Source: Ziziphus jujuba (taxonomy: Eukaryota > Streptophyta > Magnoliopsida > Rosales > Rhamnaceae). Taken from it: 64,000 nucleotides of DNA. The notes below the pieces were generated by a model. That model was not told the DNA's origin and searched no databases. It was given only the letters and a program-made list of their open reading frames with translations. Position numbers and translations under genes: made by a program. Each line of letters starts with the position of its first letter. Within the stretch, counting starts at the first letter, position 1. Location of the stretch: the NCBI RefSeq assembly GCF_031755915.1, contig NC_083386.1, positions 8,122,001-8,186,000 of the forward strand, in the 5' to 3' direction. Of this stretch, positions 52,126 through 64,000 are shown in pieces.

Positions 52126-54542
52126 TTAGTATCTGAATGTGACATAAAAGTGTACGAGAGAGATAATGGTTGTGGGGATAATGGTGGAAAGTCCTTTGCA
52201 ATTCTGGTTGGAGTTGCCAGCACCACGGTGGACTGGGTGGCGGTTATTTACAGCACCAGCTGCATATACAGGGACATAATTTGCCCCTCCTTGTGGATTT
52301 GGAGTTCTTCCGTTATCAGTTGATTGGCCACCATTTCCACCAGCCCCCCTGTGTGCATAGCCATATGAAAACTTGCTGCTGTGCTTTATCTTGCTGTTAC
52401 CGTTTTCACCACCATCAATACCATTTTTGCTAGGGGCATTTGTACCTTTATTTTCCAAATTGATTTCCTGCACAATATCTATGAAATTTATTGTCATTAG
52501 GAGTTATCTAGCACAGAAATTTGTTGGAAAGGATTATACTTTGTATTTCACCTTCCCCCCAAATACATGAAGAGGAGTATAATGATAAACACATGTTGTC
52601 TTGGACTAGGGTGAAAACAAGGAGTACAGTGATATAAACATGTTGTCTTGGACATAGGGTGATTAAAGATCTAGAATAGCCATAAACCTCATAGAATAAA
52701 GGAATTTTAATTATTACTAATGAGCTTATAGCATTCATCAATGGAATAACTAGAGGGAAGGCTTCAAGCGTTAGCTTTAAAGCACGCAGTCCATGTGCAA
52801 TTTAGAACAGTATCATTTGTCACACAGCACTTTAGGAGCCGTGCTTGTGAAATGAAGATTTTTATACTCCAAGTAAAATAATTTATGCTTTAAATCAAGT
52901 GTATAAAAATGTAAACCCTTAATAAGATTTACGTTTTTAGTTCTCAATTAATAACTTGCTCCTAGAGAGAATCAAACAGTAGAATAATGTAAATTGAATA
53001 GACTTGATTTGATTTTGGGCGTCATCTGCATTCAAAATACAATTCTTGTACCAAAACGCATAGATATCAAAGGTAAAGTAACCAATTTTTGGATATTATT
53101 CGAGAAATTATTTGAGTTTATGGAAAAAAAGAAAAAAGATGCTTTCTGAAACTGTTTTTTGTTTTGATTGAAACAGATTAATTGTGGTTCAGGTTGGTCC
53201 TGTGATTTAAATATTCTAAACTTGTTGCTATAAAAAGTTATTAAAGCACAAATACCAGTAATAAAGGAATCCTTGCATTAACAGATTCACTTCTAAATAT
53301 GAAAGACAAAATATTTCTGATATAGACCTTTTTTCACATGGGAAGAGCCCCCTTCCGATTCCCTCACCCAATCTCATGAGAAGCAAGCCCAGCGGGCCCT
53401 GGCTTAACCTGTCCCCAGACAGCCAGCCCTCACCAGGCTGCTGGCATTGCTAAATGCTCCGCCACGAAGCAAGCTCTCCCGCATTTTGGTTCCATTTAAT
53501 AGATTCGAAATTCCAGTTTGTTGTGACCCAAAAAGATGACTTTGATGCCCTGATAATTGTACTAGAACAGTAACATGATGGTGCCTCTAAATATGGCAAA
53601 AACTTTTATTCTCAGTTTCCTCTTCCCTTTTTTTTTTTTTTTTTTTTTTCCTTTTTTATATATAAATTTTTATCTCATATACCTATGTTTTTTTATACTT
53701 ACATGCAGGTTTTACTTTTATATCAATGACCAGGGTCTCCTACTGAACTTGAGCATATTGTTGTTCCATGATCGACTAAGCCAAGAGGAAAGTTTTTTTT
53801 ATTACCTGTTTGTAGCGTACATTTTTGGGTGCTAATATGACATCTACTTATATTTTCCGTTATACAGAACTTTAGACGCATTTCAGTTGGAATATGTGTC
53901 AACGAGTTGCTTGATTTATGGAAAGAGTAAGTCTGATCAGAAATGTTTCTTAGCATATATAGTTGGGATGATTTTCTGACCTCTGATTAATTTATGCTTG
54001 GGAATTTATAAAAGGCAACAAAAAGAATCAGGATAAGTTATCCTCTATCTCTCTTTTTATCTCTCTTCTCTTTGATTAAAAAATTCCATACCTTCTTTTT
54101 TTCCTTTTCTTCTTTTTGAAGAGTTCAACTACAGTGAAAATTTTTCCATTACCCCCTCTTCATTTTCGTCCAAGAAAACAAAACTACTTCAGTTGTATTG
54201 CCACTATTAATAGAACTACGAATTTATTTCCAGTTTTCTGCTTTCATGTTGATCTCTTTGCGGTTTCTGATATTAACCCTTACTTAAGCTGTACCATCTA
54301 CATGAAATTATATGCATATAAAACAGAAACATAGAAGTTGTTGAGTTCCATAAGATCCCTCTCAAATCCGAGTTTACAAGGGAAAACCATAGTTCATAAC
54401 CATAAATAACTAGTAGAAAACAAAGAAGATAGAGCAGAAGAATACCTGAAGTCAAAGTCTCTTGAAGAGGAGATGAATATGCAAATACATATAGGAGGGA
54501 GAAAAGGAAGATGAAAACAAGTCTGATCTCTTTGTTTCCCAT
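52126..54542 (-). CDS. Uncharacterised small secretory-pathway protein
   Basis: Two exons on the minus strand, 54542-54446 and 52478-52126, join in phase across a 1,967-bp GT-AG intron and give 149 residues. The acceptor after TTTCATAG was chosen because it keeps the frame; a CAG nine bases further also keeps phase only if other bases change. Residues 1-25 (MGNKEIRLVFIFLFSLLYVF...) look like a signal peptide. An in-frame ATG 27 bases upstream exists, but MGNKEIR is the better start. The body is polar and Gly/Asn-rich (HRGAGGNGG, NPQGGANYVPVYAAG, HPVHRGAGN), with no cysteine pattern. The C-terminus is hydrophobic (LSTIIPTTIISLVHFYV) with only a few residues after it, so GPI anchoring is possible. 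I do not recognise the family. Confidence 0.7.
53340..53490. other. GC-rich block inside the intron of the small secreted-protein gene
   Basis: Compared with the surrounding AT-rich intron this roughly 150-bp piece is clearly GC-rich (AAGCCCAGCGGGCCCTGG, CCCCAGACAGCCAGCCC). It has no useful open frame and no tRNA-like fold that I can see. It looks like foreign material such as a repeat remnant, but I cannot name it. Confidence 0.4.
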
Positions 54543-54678
54543 TAGATTCTCTCCAAGTAATTCATGCAAAGTGCAGCTGGGCTTTATCCAATCCTCCTTG
54601 TGTAGCTTCTAAAACTTGTTCCAGCGGCTTTTTATGTTTCTCAAAGTAGTAATACACACACAAAAACACACACAAACA

Positions 54679-54709
<31 letters not shown>

Positions 54710-57662
54710 AAATTTTAATCAATTAGTTTTATATAAGATAGAGAAGAGAAGATGATATTGGACTCATCTATCTTCAAAAGCGATTTATGCTTCTTTTAAT
54801 TGAAAGATGCTTGGCCTAATTTTTATAGACTCGAATCTTTTGTACACGGTTTTACCTTTAATCATATAGTTGAGAGGCTGAGCCCCACATGTTCCTCTGG
54901 ACCACATATTTAATTCGAGGAATAATCTGATCATAGCTTTTTCTTTGATCTATGGTTAAACAGATTGTGAACGCTTTCTAATATCCGTGAAGGTCAATAT
55001 TCTGCGACTGTTTTCGGCATTTATGAAATTATCATTTCTTATCAATCACTGAAACCGCGTAAGAAGATTTAATAATAATAATGATAATAATAATAATGAT
55101 AATAATAATAAAGGTTAAGTGTAGGATTTGTTTTTTTCGCTGAGTTATGAAAGTGGTTTTGATTTGAGTTTTAGTGTCGAAATTAACGATGATCGAGGCT
55201 TCTATTGAGTGTGAAATTCTTCTTAAAAGTAGAGAACTGCTATTATTGGATGATACGTGTAAGTCCATGATTCCGGTGACATTTTTTAATTTATTATATG
55301 TACAATGTTTTGTACATGTGGGACTCAACCATATATTCAAGATAGAGATTGTTGGGATTTAGAAAGGCAAAAAAATAAAAAATAAAAAAATTAGAGGGTG
55401 CTGAGAGATGGATGATAAAGAATTTATAAATATTTTTTAATTTGTTAGGTGGGTTGTTTTGGAAGTGAAAAGTTGAATGAATGTTTGAACCTCCCAAACC
55501 TGTCACAATTAAGAAGCTGCCACGGAAAAAAAAAAAGAAAGAAAGAAAAAAGCAGATGTTGATAACCACTATTGTTTAACCTCCAGATTATGGATTGGAC
55601 CAAATATAAATGCAAAAACCCTTTCTTTTTTTTTTTTTTTTAATTTTATTTGGGTTGGAAAGGAATTTGATATCATTGTATCATCATGTTGTATACAGAA
55701 CAAAATCATGAGCCAATTTCGCAATTGCTCTTACATATTAAAAAAGCAATATGCCATTTTCAACTTGAACCCAATTGCTTATCATCTTTTAAAAACTAGC
55801 TAATACCACTCTTCAAGTCAAATATTCATTCGAAACTTTGTCTCAGGTTATTATTCATCTTTTACATAATTGTTGTTCCGTTGGGAATAAATGTTTTCAA
55901 TACTATTAAATAAGAATCTGCTAATGTTATAAATGAAAAGGATAACTTCCCAGTTAATGATTTAAATAATAATAAAAAAAATCTAATTATGAAAGTGATA
56001 ACACGTAAGTTTTAAAAAAAATGATTTAAAAAAATGAAGCGATAACAATTGATATTCCTATTCCTCATAGAGTAAGTTCCCAACATATCAAAATTATATA
56101 AATATATATGCATAAAATAAATATAGATATAATAATAATAAAAACTCACACTCACACACACACATACACAGACAATTTTCTATTTTTGTCATGCTCGGCA
56201 ATCGACATTGCCTTTAACAACTCACATGCACTGTTTCATCTTTCTCTCTTTCCAGCTCTTTTTCCTATTTTTATAATATTTTTGTTTTAAACCTTTGTTT
56301 TTATGCAATCATATATTATAATCTTCCCTCTTAAAAAATTAGTGTTCTGTTCCCCATTCGTTCACATTTTTTTCATTCTTCTCATTTGTTTTCTCCATTT
56401 CTATATTGTTCAATTTTATTATTATTATTTTTTTTTGTGAAATCAATGGAAGAGACCTCAGAAAGGTCACCTTGAACGTCCTAATCAAATGCTCTATTGT
56501 TTCTCCTATTATTTTTCATCATTCGGTTGAGAATTTTTTTTTTTAATTTTAATTCTAAAACCTACATTAACTAAATACGTTTTGTAACTTGTACAAGATT
56601 GATGTTAGAATTTATTTTTTTTCCTTTTGGTGACTTTCGAAATAAATAATATTTGAAAACACACCTAACTTTTTATATTCGAAATGGACATTGTGAATCC
56701 ATTATCCAAGAGCAATTGTTAAAAATTTGTTTATCTTGTGAGCATCAAATAAATTATGAAATTTTGGTTACCAAATTGATATGACACTACTTATATCAGC
56801 TTGCATGCATCCAATTTATTTTTACATCTAAAACTCATTAGTATTTATCAATTAACATGCTGTCCCTTTATTTGGTATTAAAAAAATGATAATTGAACTT
56901 ATTTAGTGCCTATTGTACAACCTATTAGAATTGTTCATTCTGTTTTTGGTATTGTTATATTACATGTAAAATAGCAAGTTAGGGTCCAAGCAAGGCATTA
57001 TCTTCGTGGGTCATTGGTGACACAAAACCATGTGATTATGAACATGCAATGTTTTTTTTTTTTTTTTTTTTTTTTAATAAATATCTTTTTTGCTTTAAAC
57101 TTTAATTTTTCAAGGCTGCTTTTGCCTATCAATACCACTTTTGAATTTGAAAAGAAGCACACAAATCCTACTTTTAATTTTTTTTTCTCTCTCTAAAAAA
57201 AGTCTTGAATGCATTTGCAGCCATAGTAGATGAAACTGAAATGAATAAGAAATAAAAAGTAGAAAAAGTAAAAGTCCCTTTCAATAATTCAATATCTTTT
57301 TCTTATGACGATAATTAAAACGAAAAATGAGTGTAAATAGATATTGAAGAAAGAAATTTGTAAGGCACCAGCCCAAGTACTTAAATCCCCCAGCCCAGGC
57401 CCAGAAAGGAATATTCCCTTAGCTAAGCAATCAAGCATAGCCAGATATTCCGGGTTTTGGGCAATTCTCCAACCCGAACAGGAATAGCTATTGCCCAAAC
57501 ACTCTGTTTCCCCCTGCCCAAAACCCTAATTCTCTCATAATGAAACTGTATATACATATATGCATACGCAGGCTCTCAACCTTTATTCCATTTTGCTGCA
57601 AATTCGTAGATTACTTAGTCGGCCGCCAAAATCCTAGAATCTAACACCTCAGACATATTCTA
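54543..57662. other. Intergenic region between the small secreted-protein gene and RPS25
   Basis: Mostly AT-rich, with (TA)n at 54680-54706, (TAA)n-like runs at 55069-55111, poly-T tracts at about 55629 and 57052, and (AC)n near 56148-56168. No gene is supported. The last 300 bp are the RPS25 promoter. Confidence 0.5.
57392..57529 (+). promoter_or_regulatory. RPS25 promoter elements: site II and telo box
   Basis: AGCCCA (57392-57397... overlapping) and AGGCCCA (57397-57403) are site-II type motifs, and AAACCCTAA (57521-57529) is a telo box. This pairing is typical of plant ribosomal protein promoters and fits the downstream gene, whose start codon is at 57663. Confidence 0.7.
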
Positions 57663-58056
57663 ATGGTAAATTTTCTAGCCTTTTACAAGATTATTCTTTC
57701 CGCCATCTGTTTGGCAACCGAGAAAAAATCGTGGGGAAGATTCAAAACAAGAAAATTCGGGGAATTAATTCACTTTTTTTAACGTTAATATGATTTAATC
57801 TTTGACCATTTTGTTTGATTTTTTTGGCTTGTACTTTGCTTGTTCCAACTGCATTCGAATTTTTTTTTTTTTTTGTTTTTTTTGGGTGGTGAATAACTGC
57901 ATTCGAATCTTGATTTCTTGGATGTTTGTGATTTGCGAATATAGGCGCCGAAAAAGGAGAAGGCACCGCCTCCATCATCGAAGCCTGCCAAGTCTGGCGG
58001 AGGCAAGCAGAAGAAGAAGGTAAAGGATTAGGATTTAAATTTAAAAAATAAAAATA

Positions 58057-58092
<36 letters not shown>

Positions 58093-59218
58093 TGATATTG
58101 TTGATATTATCATGAATTAATGGTTAGAAATTTGAAGTTCTTCATGTTTTAACAATGTTGTAAATTTTTCATTCCTTGTTATGTAGAGGTGTATAGGGTA
58201 TAATTACGACTTGATTGGGTATAATTATGATTTGATTGGTTAAATATTTAGTGGTGATTTTTTGGTCAAGCTTACAATGTATTGCAATGACTTTTTAGGG
58301 GGTTTGGCTTATGAATTTTGTTTTATTGTTAATTCTGTTATTCAATCAATTCATTATGTGATTTTTTCCGGTTGTTTTGAGAGCTTGTTTTGCAGTCAGT
58401 TGGACAGAGAATCAAAGTTATAAACTTTCTTTTTTGCAATATATATTCGTTTGAGATTTTGTTTTGCAACATTGTTAGAACTATGAATGGTACATTTATC
58501 ACTAGGTATATCAATTTTTTATGAATGCCTTTTTACAGTTTAACACAATTTACACCGAGCATTTTAAATTGGTGTGCATGGTTTTATATATTTCAGGTGT
58601 TTCGATGTATAATTACAGATTCTTTATTTTCACATTTCCTTAGGTTTTTGTGTATAATTACATATTGCTTAGACTGGTTATGGTTTGGTATGCAGAAATG
58701 GAGCAAGGGAAAGCAAAAGGAGAAAGTGAACAACATGGTTTTATTCGATCAGGCAACTTATGACAAGCTTCTATCTGAAGCTCCCAAATACAAACTTATC
58801 ACTCCTTCAATCTTGTCTGATAGGTTGAGGGTATGTTATCTAAGTTTTCTTCTCTGATTGCGTAATTCGTATAATAAAAATATTCGATGCTGAGTAAATG
58901 AAGAAAAGGACAAGGAAAATGGCTTTTGAAATGATACTTTACGAGTGTTATGTCCAAGTATAAACTTTATTGCAATTATTTCTGGATTTAGTTGTGCATT
59001 AGTTAAGCTGTTTATTGGTCCTTCAAAACAGAACAACTTTTTTTAAAGTAACTAGCATGTTTCATTCTTGATTCTCATTTTCTTCTTGCTTATAAATCTT
59101 ACAGATTAATGGATCACTGGCACGGAGAGCTATTAAGGATTTAATGGCAAGGGGTTCGATTAGGATGATCTCTGCTCATGCCAGTCAACAGATCTATACC
59201 AGGGCTACGAATACTTAA
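57663..59218 (+). CDS. RPS25: 40S ribosomal protein S25 (eS25)
   Basis: Four coding exons join in phase: 57663-57665, 57945-58019, 58696-58830 and 59105-59218, giving 108 residues, the normal plant length. The first coding exon contributes only the ATG: TCTAATG is followed directly by the donor GTAAAT, and exon 2 starts with [14 protein letters not shown]. The lysine-rich N-terminus ([18 protein letters not shown]) precedes the winged-helix domain: [37 protein letters not shown], and the [13 protein letters not shown] end. eS25 sits on the head of the small subunit. All introns are GT-AG. The promoter has a telo box and site II elements. Confidence 0.97.
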
Positions 59219-61043
59219 TCGGTTGATGCTTCCTCCTCATTTGATCCGGTCTCTGTTCTTTGCAATTATTTATTTATTTTCTTTTGCTTAGTTGAATGTT
59301 AAAAGGTTTCTTTTTGGTTCTAATGGTTCACTTTGATCCCAAATTTTGAATGGAATTATCTATACAATTGAGTTTCAAGTTTCCTATGCATTTCCTCTCT
59401 TTCATTTCAAAGATTTTATATGAAATCTAAAGCACTTGGAAGAATTGTTTGACAATGTAGTCAAATTGTTTGGAGTAATGAATGGCGCTACTGCTGATCC
59501 ACTGATTTGGTACAAAACCATTACGTGATTGATTTTTTGGTTGAATACAAGATTACATATGGCCAAATCCTGAGAGAGGTCTTGAAATATGCTTATGACA
59601 AGTTCTTAACTTTTTAGAAAAATATACGCTGTGATTTGCTACTCTTAATAAAATGTACTGGAAGTGATATAATATGAATATGACGATGGATTATTCTAAT
59701 CTTATAGTTGAGGAATTTTTTTGGCTATAAAAAAATGGAAGCTTTAATCAAATAAAAAACGTATTTGGTTGAAACTTTCTACTTCAATTAAAAAGTGAAT
59801 TTATGCGACTCTATCTAGTATCTACTTTGCTTTTAACACTGACAGGATAGAATCGTACCAGAAACCATACTTGCATCAATATTCCATCCGATAAAAATTT
59901 CAGCAGATAATCAAATTTATCATTATTTTAACTTATTTTTGTAGAATTAAAAGTAATTTTAATAACCCAAAAAAAAAAAAAAAAAGAAGGTAACTTGTAC
60001 TTGGGGCCACTATTGTTTTTGTTTTATTAAATGTTGTATCTTCATAAAAACGTTTTAAAAATATAGGATATACCTAACAGTATATGCTATGCTATTTGGC
60101 TTTTAAGCTCCGAATAAATTCATTTTCAGAAACAATTAGTACCCAAAAAAAAAAAAAAAAAAGCCTCTTTTAAGTTCTCAGACTTTAAACTACAAAGTAA
60201 TGTTTTTGTCTACGATAAAAAATAATAATAAAAAGAAGTTTTATCAACTTAAAATTATTTCCAATTTTTTAAAGTACTACCGATTCTAAATGTTTCCTTC
60301 TTCTCCCCCCCCCCCAAAAAAAAAAAACAAAAAAAAACCAAAAAAAAAAAAAAAAATTGGACTTTTGTGAGTGGACTTTTAAGAGAAAAACAAAACAAAA
60401 AAATAAACTTCGGTGGCTTTTAGCGCCAAACATCTATTCTGCGTTCCAAATTCCCGCCTTTGAAGAGAACTATAAACCCTCTTTTCCCTGTTTTCGTTGT
60501 TTGAAAAGATTTTGGTTGATTGGGTTAGGTATTTTTAGCAGATCCAGAACAAGATCAATTCACTTTCAATTCTAATCCGCCATTTTCATTGTGGAATCAA
60601 CATTCTTCTTAGGTATGTACGAGACGCTCTTTTCTTTTATTTATTTCTCTTTTTATTTTCTCCCAGTTAAAACTTACAATTTGCAGTTAGGTTTGATCAG
60701 ACTTTCTCCATCGTGCTGTGTCCTTGTTAGATAACATTTTTCCTTAGTTTTTGGTTTGTGGGTTTGGTTTAGATTTTGTTCAATGAGAAAATGACAAATC
60801 TTTTCGTTCTTTTTTCCTTTTGCATTGAGAAATTCTTAATATTTGTTTTTTGGCTTTGACCCATCTCATTATTTAAAAAAAAATAATTTTGGAAATCCGC
60901 TGATTTCAGGTTGAATATGGTAGAATAATGAAGTTTCTAGCAAATTGGGATATGATTGCAAAGCATAGATTTTTAAGTTTCAAGCCCTCTCTTTTGAACA
61001 TTAATATCTTGCTAACTAGTTATAATTGTTACATTCCAAGACA
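59219..61043. other. Intergenic DNA between RPS25 and RPA3
   Basis: 3' UTR of RPS25, then AT-rich DNA with poly-A at 59969-59985 and 60145-60162 and a C9/A-rich run at 60306-60356. The RPA3 promoter follows, and its 5' UTR probably contains an intron: CTTCTTAG|GTATGT at 60612 and an acceptor just before the ATG (TTCCAAG, 61040) or at 60909. Confidence 0.5.
60423..60458. promoter_or_regulatory. Two candidate E2F sites upstream of RPA3
   Basis: GCGCCAAA (60423-60430; TTTGGCGC in reverse) is a perfect TTTSSCGC site, and ATTCCCGCC (60450-60458) fits WTTSSCSS. They lie just before the likely transcription start. The second is identical to the motif upstream of RNASEH2A. Confidence 0.55.
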
Positions 61044-61953
61044 ATGGATACTTCAAGGCCTTCAGTTTTTGTCAATGGGCAGTTGTTGCAAACATATGTA
61101 GGAAAGAGGGTTAGGACAGTGATTCAGGTTATTCAGTTGGATGATGGAGTAGCAAGAGGAAACTCCACAGATGAAAAGCAGCTGATCATAAAAGGGTTAC
61201 CCAGTGTTCCCCTCATGAATTTTGTAGAGGTGATTGGTGTTGCTGAGAGCAATGAGTGTATTCATGCTGACATTTGGACCAACTTTGGCAACACTTTTGG
61301 TATGATTTATTTGTAATTGAAAAAAGTAAATTTTTTTTATTTTTATTTTTATTTTTTATATATGTATATTTTTATTTTTATGCTATGTATGTTGAAAATG
61401 TGGGTTATTTTCTCGACTCTGTAACTGGGAAGCTGCTGAATATCTTGGAAGGTTCATGGTGGTGGTCCTCTAATTTTCAATAATCTTTTTGATAATCAAA
61501 TTCCAAAACTATTAATAGTGAATAGAAAGTAATTTGAAAGATAAAAGTTTAGGCTTAGAACCGGTTAAATGAACTCAAATTTTCAGTATCCTTTTTCATC
61601 TCCTTCCATGTCTCGTTTCCGTTTTCATGACATGTTAATTGAACATGCATAAGAGTCTTGTCACATAACTTGTGGAAATAAAATAGTGGCGAAACGATGA
61701 AGGAGAAAAGGAATGGGACATTCATCATTAAAGATTTTTCCGAGCCAAATACTTGACTAAATTCACTTCAAACATAAATGTATTCTTGTTCATTTATTCC
61801 TTTATGCTAAGTTCAACAATAAACTTTGTTCTGTATATATCTCAATTCTGCTGTTTGCTTCTTCTTCCAAAACACTTCTGTCATGCAGATGCCCATTCGT
61901 TCAATCAGTTATGTCAGCTTGCAAATGGAGAATTCAAAGGTTTATTTGTTTAG
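61044..61953 (+). CDS. RPA3: Replication protein A 14-kDa subunit (RPA3)
   Basis: Two exons join in phase: 61044-61299 and 61889-61953, giving 106 residues. RPA is the single-strand DNA-binding trimer used in replication, repair and recombination; RPA3 is its smallest subunit and consists of one OB fold. Visible family features are the N-terminal PSVFVNGQLLQTYVGKRV, the VIQVI strand, the LIIKGLPSVPLMNFVEVIGV core and the C-terminal helix FNQLCQLANGEFKGLF. The chosen ATG gives MDTSRPSVFV, as in plant homologues; an upstream in-frame ATG at 61026 would add six residues. The intron is GT-AG and 589 bp. It converges with the ferredoxin gene. Confidence 0.96.
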
Positions 61954-63526
61954 GGAGCCATGAGAGACAAATTCTGCTAGTTGTGTTGCTGGGGCTGTTG
62001 GTGTATATTTTCCATGTGAATCTCGATTCTGTTTCTTTTAGGATGGCTGTGGACTTGGTTCTTTTTATTTTAGTGATTTAAATGGATTATGTTATTTACA
62101 GGACTTGAAAGAATTTCTAGAGTTTGTTCAATATCTATTTTTGTATATGTTATGGTATTTATGATGATAAGTGATCATTTTTTGAAGACGTAGAGGTCAA
62201 TTAATGGGGACTTATTTTCTAGATTGTTTTTAGAAGAGCTTACGTTATGATATATATATTTGAAGTCAATTTTATTTTGCTAACATCTTAGGAGGCTCTA
62301 GCATATTTCAAAAAATTGAAGTTGGATAAAGTAGAGATTATTAGTTTCAAAAGATATACATGGTTTCTAGGCTCATTCTTAAGTATATTGAATAGAGAAC
62401 TGATTTTTGGCCCGTTTTAATGCTTTGGCTTTGTTTTCCTCTATTATTATTATTTTTTAAATTTCCTTATTGCAAAGTCATACAGCACCATTGTCATAAA
62501 TTTTTATGAGACTAGTAGTAATTCTTCATATATCAAAAATATCTGAGAATCTACAAAGAGGGAATTTAGTTGCTTTTTGACAAGAAAAATGCGAACAGCT
62601 GTAAAAATAGCAAGAAAATAAGAAATTACAGGGGAGAAAAACGGATTATTGAACCATCATCACGGTTTCGCTTTGTCAAATTCGTTGCCTTTTAGTCGAA
62701 GCTCGAAAACTACTATACCCTCAAATCCAAGATTTTTCTGAGTTGGAATTTGAGGTCTCTCAATTGTTTGGCCTTGAACACAAGTAACACATCTTCAACA
62801 AATGAGTTCGAAGGGAAATTATGAGCATTAAATTCTCTCTACTGCCAATGGGTGTGCTTCGAAGAGATATTTGTTTCCTTAGGAAATAAACAACTCTTTA
62901 GCGCTTCCTTTGATTTTAACTTGCTATTTTAATCTGTTTGCTTGCTGAGAAAGTATATTTTCTTCATTAAGAGTGTTATCTTACCAGTGTTAGCTTGTCT
63001 TCTAGTTCAAGGCACTACTAAAAATCAATCCATGCCTAGTATAATGAGGTAAACTATAATCTCATTCAATAACAAAGTAAATCAAAGAGCAGATGGCTAA
63101 TAATCATGAATCGAGTAGGACACCATTCAACTTCCTCAAGTTTGACTCCATTCAATTGTTTTTGCCAATCTGATGCAGCATTTGTAGATCTCAATCTTGC
63201 TTAAGGCATCTTGCTCCTTGATTGAACACATACTATTTTACAAAATAGTGTCTATTTGATATAAAATAAGATTCATATAGGCTCTTTAGCATATTTTTCA
63301 TTCATTTTAAAGGTCACCAATTTGTTCAATTTTGAACATCAAACAGGATCCTACCTTTTAATGCTACAGATTGTTTCAAACCCAAATCAGAAATATGTAG
63401 AAAACAGAACGATCTCTATAGCTAACTTAACACAACCAGAAAAACCATCTGCTTACAGGTTGTTTCTATGAAAACACAACCAAGTTTATTCATTCAACAA
63501 GGTAGGGTTCATGCTAACCATAGTAA
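61954..63526. other. Intergenic DNA between convergent RPA3 and ferredoxin genes
   Basis: 3' UTRs at both ends, with AT-rich DNA between. No gene, RNA or strong repeat was seen. Confidence 0.5.

Positions 63527-64000
<474 letters not shown>

Noticed and set aside
55032..55340. Open frames around the (TAA)n run
   Set aside because: The isoleucine run comes from the microsatellite, and nothing else in the frames is protein-like.
57289..57498. Minus-strand open frame (GNSYSCSGWRIAQNPEYL-like)
   Set aside because: It lies in the RPS25 promoter with site II motifs, and I recognise no family. Its GC content explains the open frame.

Overview
This is a stretch of a flowering-plant (eudicot) nuclear genome. 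The genes carry GT-AG introns, the intergenic DNA is AT-rich with long (TA)n and (CT)n runs, and the families are plant types: UGT94-like glycosyltransferase, NAC factor, FAF-domain protein, VAMP727-type longin SNARE and plastid ferredoxin. High AT content, frequent TA repeats and low-copy transposon debris fit a rosid-like genome, but the species cannot be read from the sequence.

The left third (about 1-15,120) is a decayed accessory block. It starts with the 3' part of a broken Ty1/copia element and its 3' LTR. One intact intronless UGT (5180-6532) is surrounded by three UGT pseudogenes (1470-2026 minus, 14290-14668 plus, 14815-15121 minus). The block also holds a small inverted-repeat MITE, a 121-bp (CT)n tract, a RING-H2 finger remnant, a large acidic NAC gene (8854-10500 minus) and the first three exons of a phytochelatin synthase (11686-12413 minus). 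The phytochelatin synthase piece is flanked by two direct copies of the NAC upstream region.

The rest is an ordinary housekeeping block whose gene models were rebuilt here by joining exons with consistent reading phase. They are an MMTAG2-like protein (16289-19393), an AMMECR1 homologue (21115-26059), a VAMP727-type R-SNARE (28937-32593), a FAF-domain protein (36487-37182 minus), a hemerythrin-domain protein with an MGNC N-terminus (42619-44624), RNase H2 subunit A (46306-51430), an unrecognised small secretory-pathway protein (52126-54542 minus), ribosomal protein eS25 with an ATG-only first coding exon (57663-59218), the RPA 14-kDa subunit (61044-61953) and chloroplast ferredoxin (63527-63976 minus). 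Between them lie an 821-bp hAT-type foldback element, a LINE RNase H fragment in a duplicated VAMP 3' region, and several local tandem duplications.

The genes do not form a pathway. RNase H2A and RPA14 are both genome-maintenance proteins and share an E2F-type promoter motif. Nothing here is clearly a new biological system. The best leads are the truncated phytochelatin synthase beside a duplicated NAC promoter, the in-frame duplication inside the NAC protein, the uncharacterised secreted protein, and two GC-rich islands without an assigned gene.
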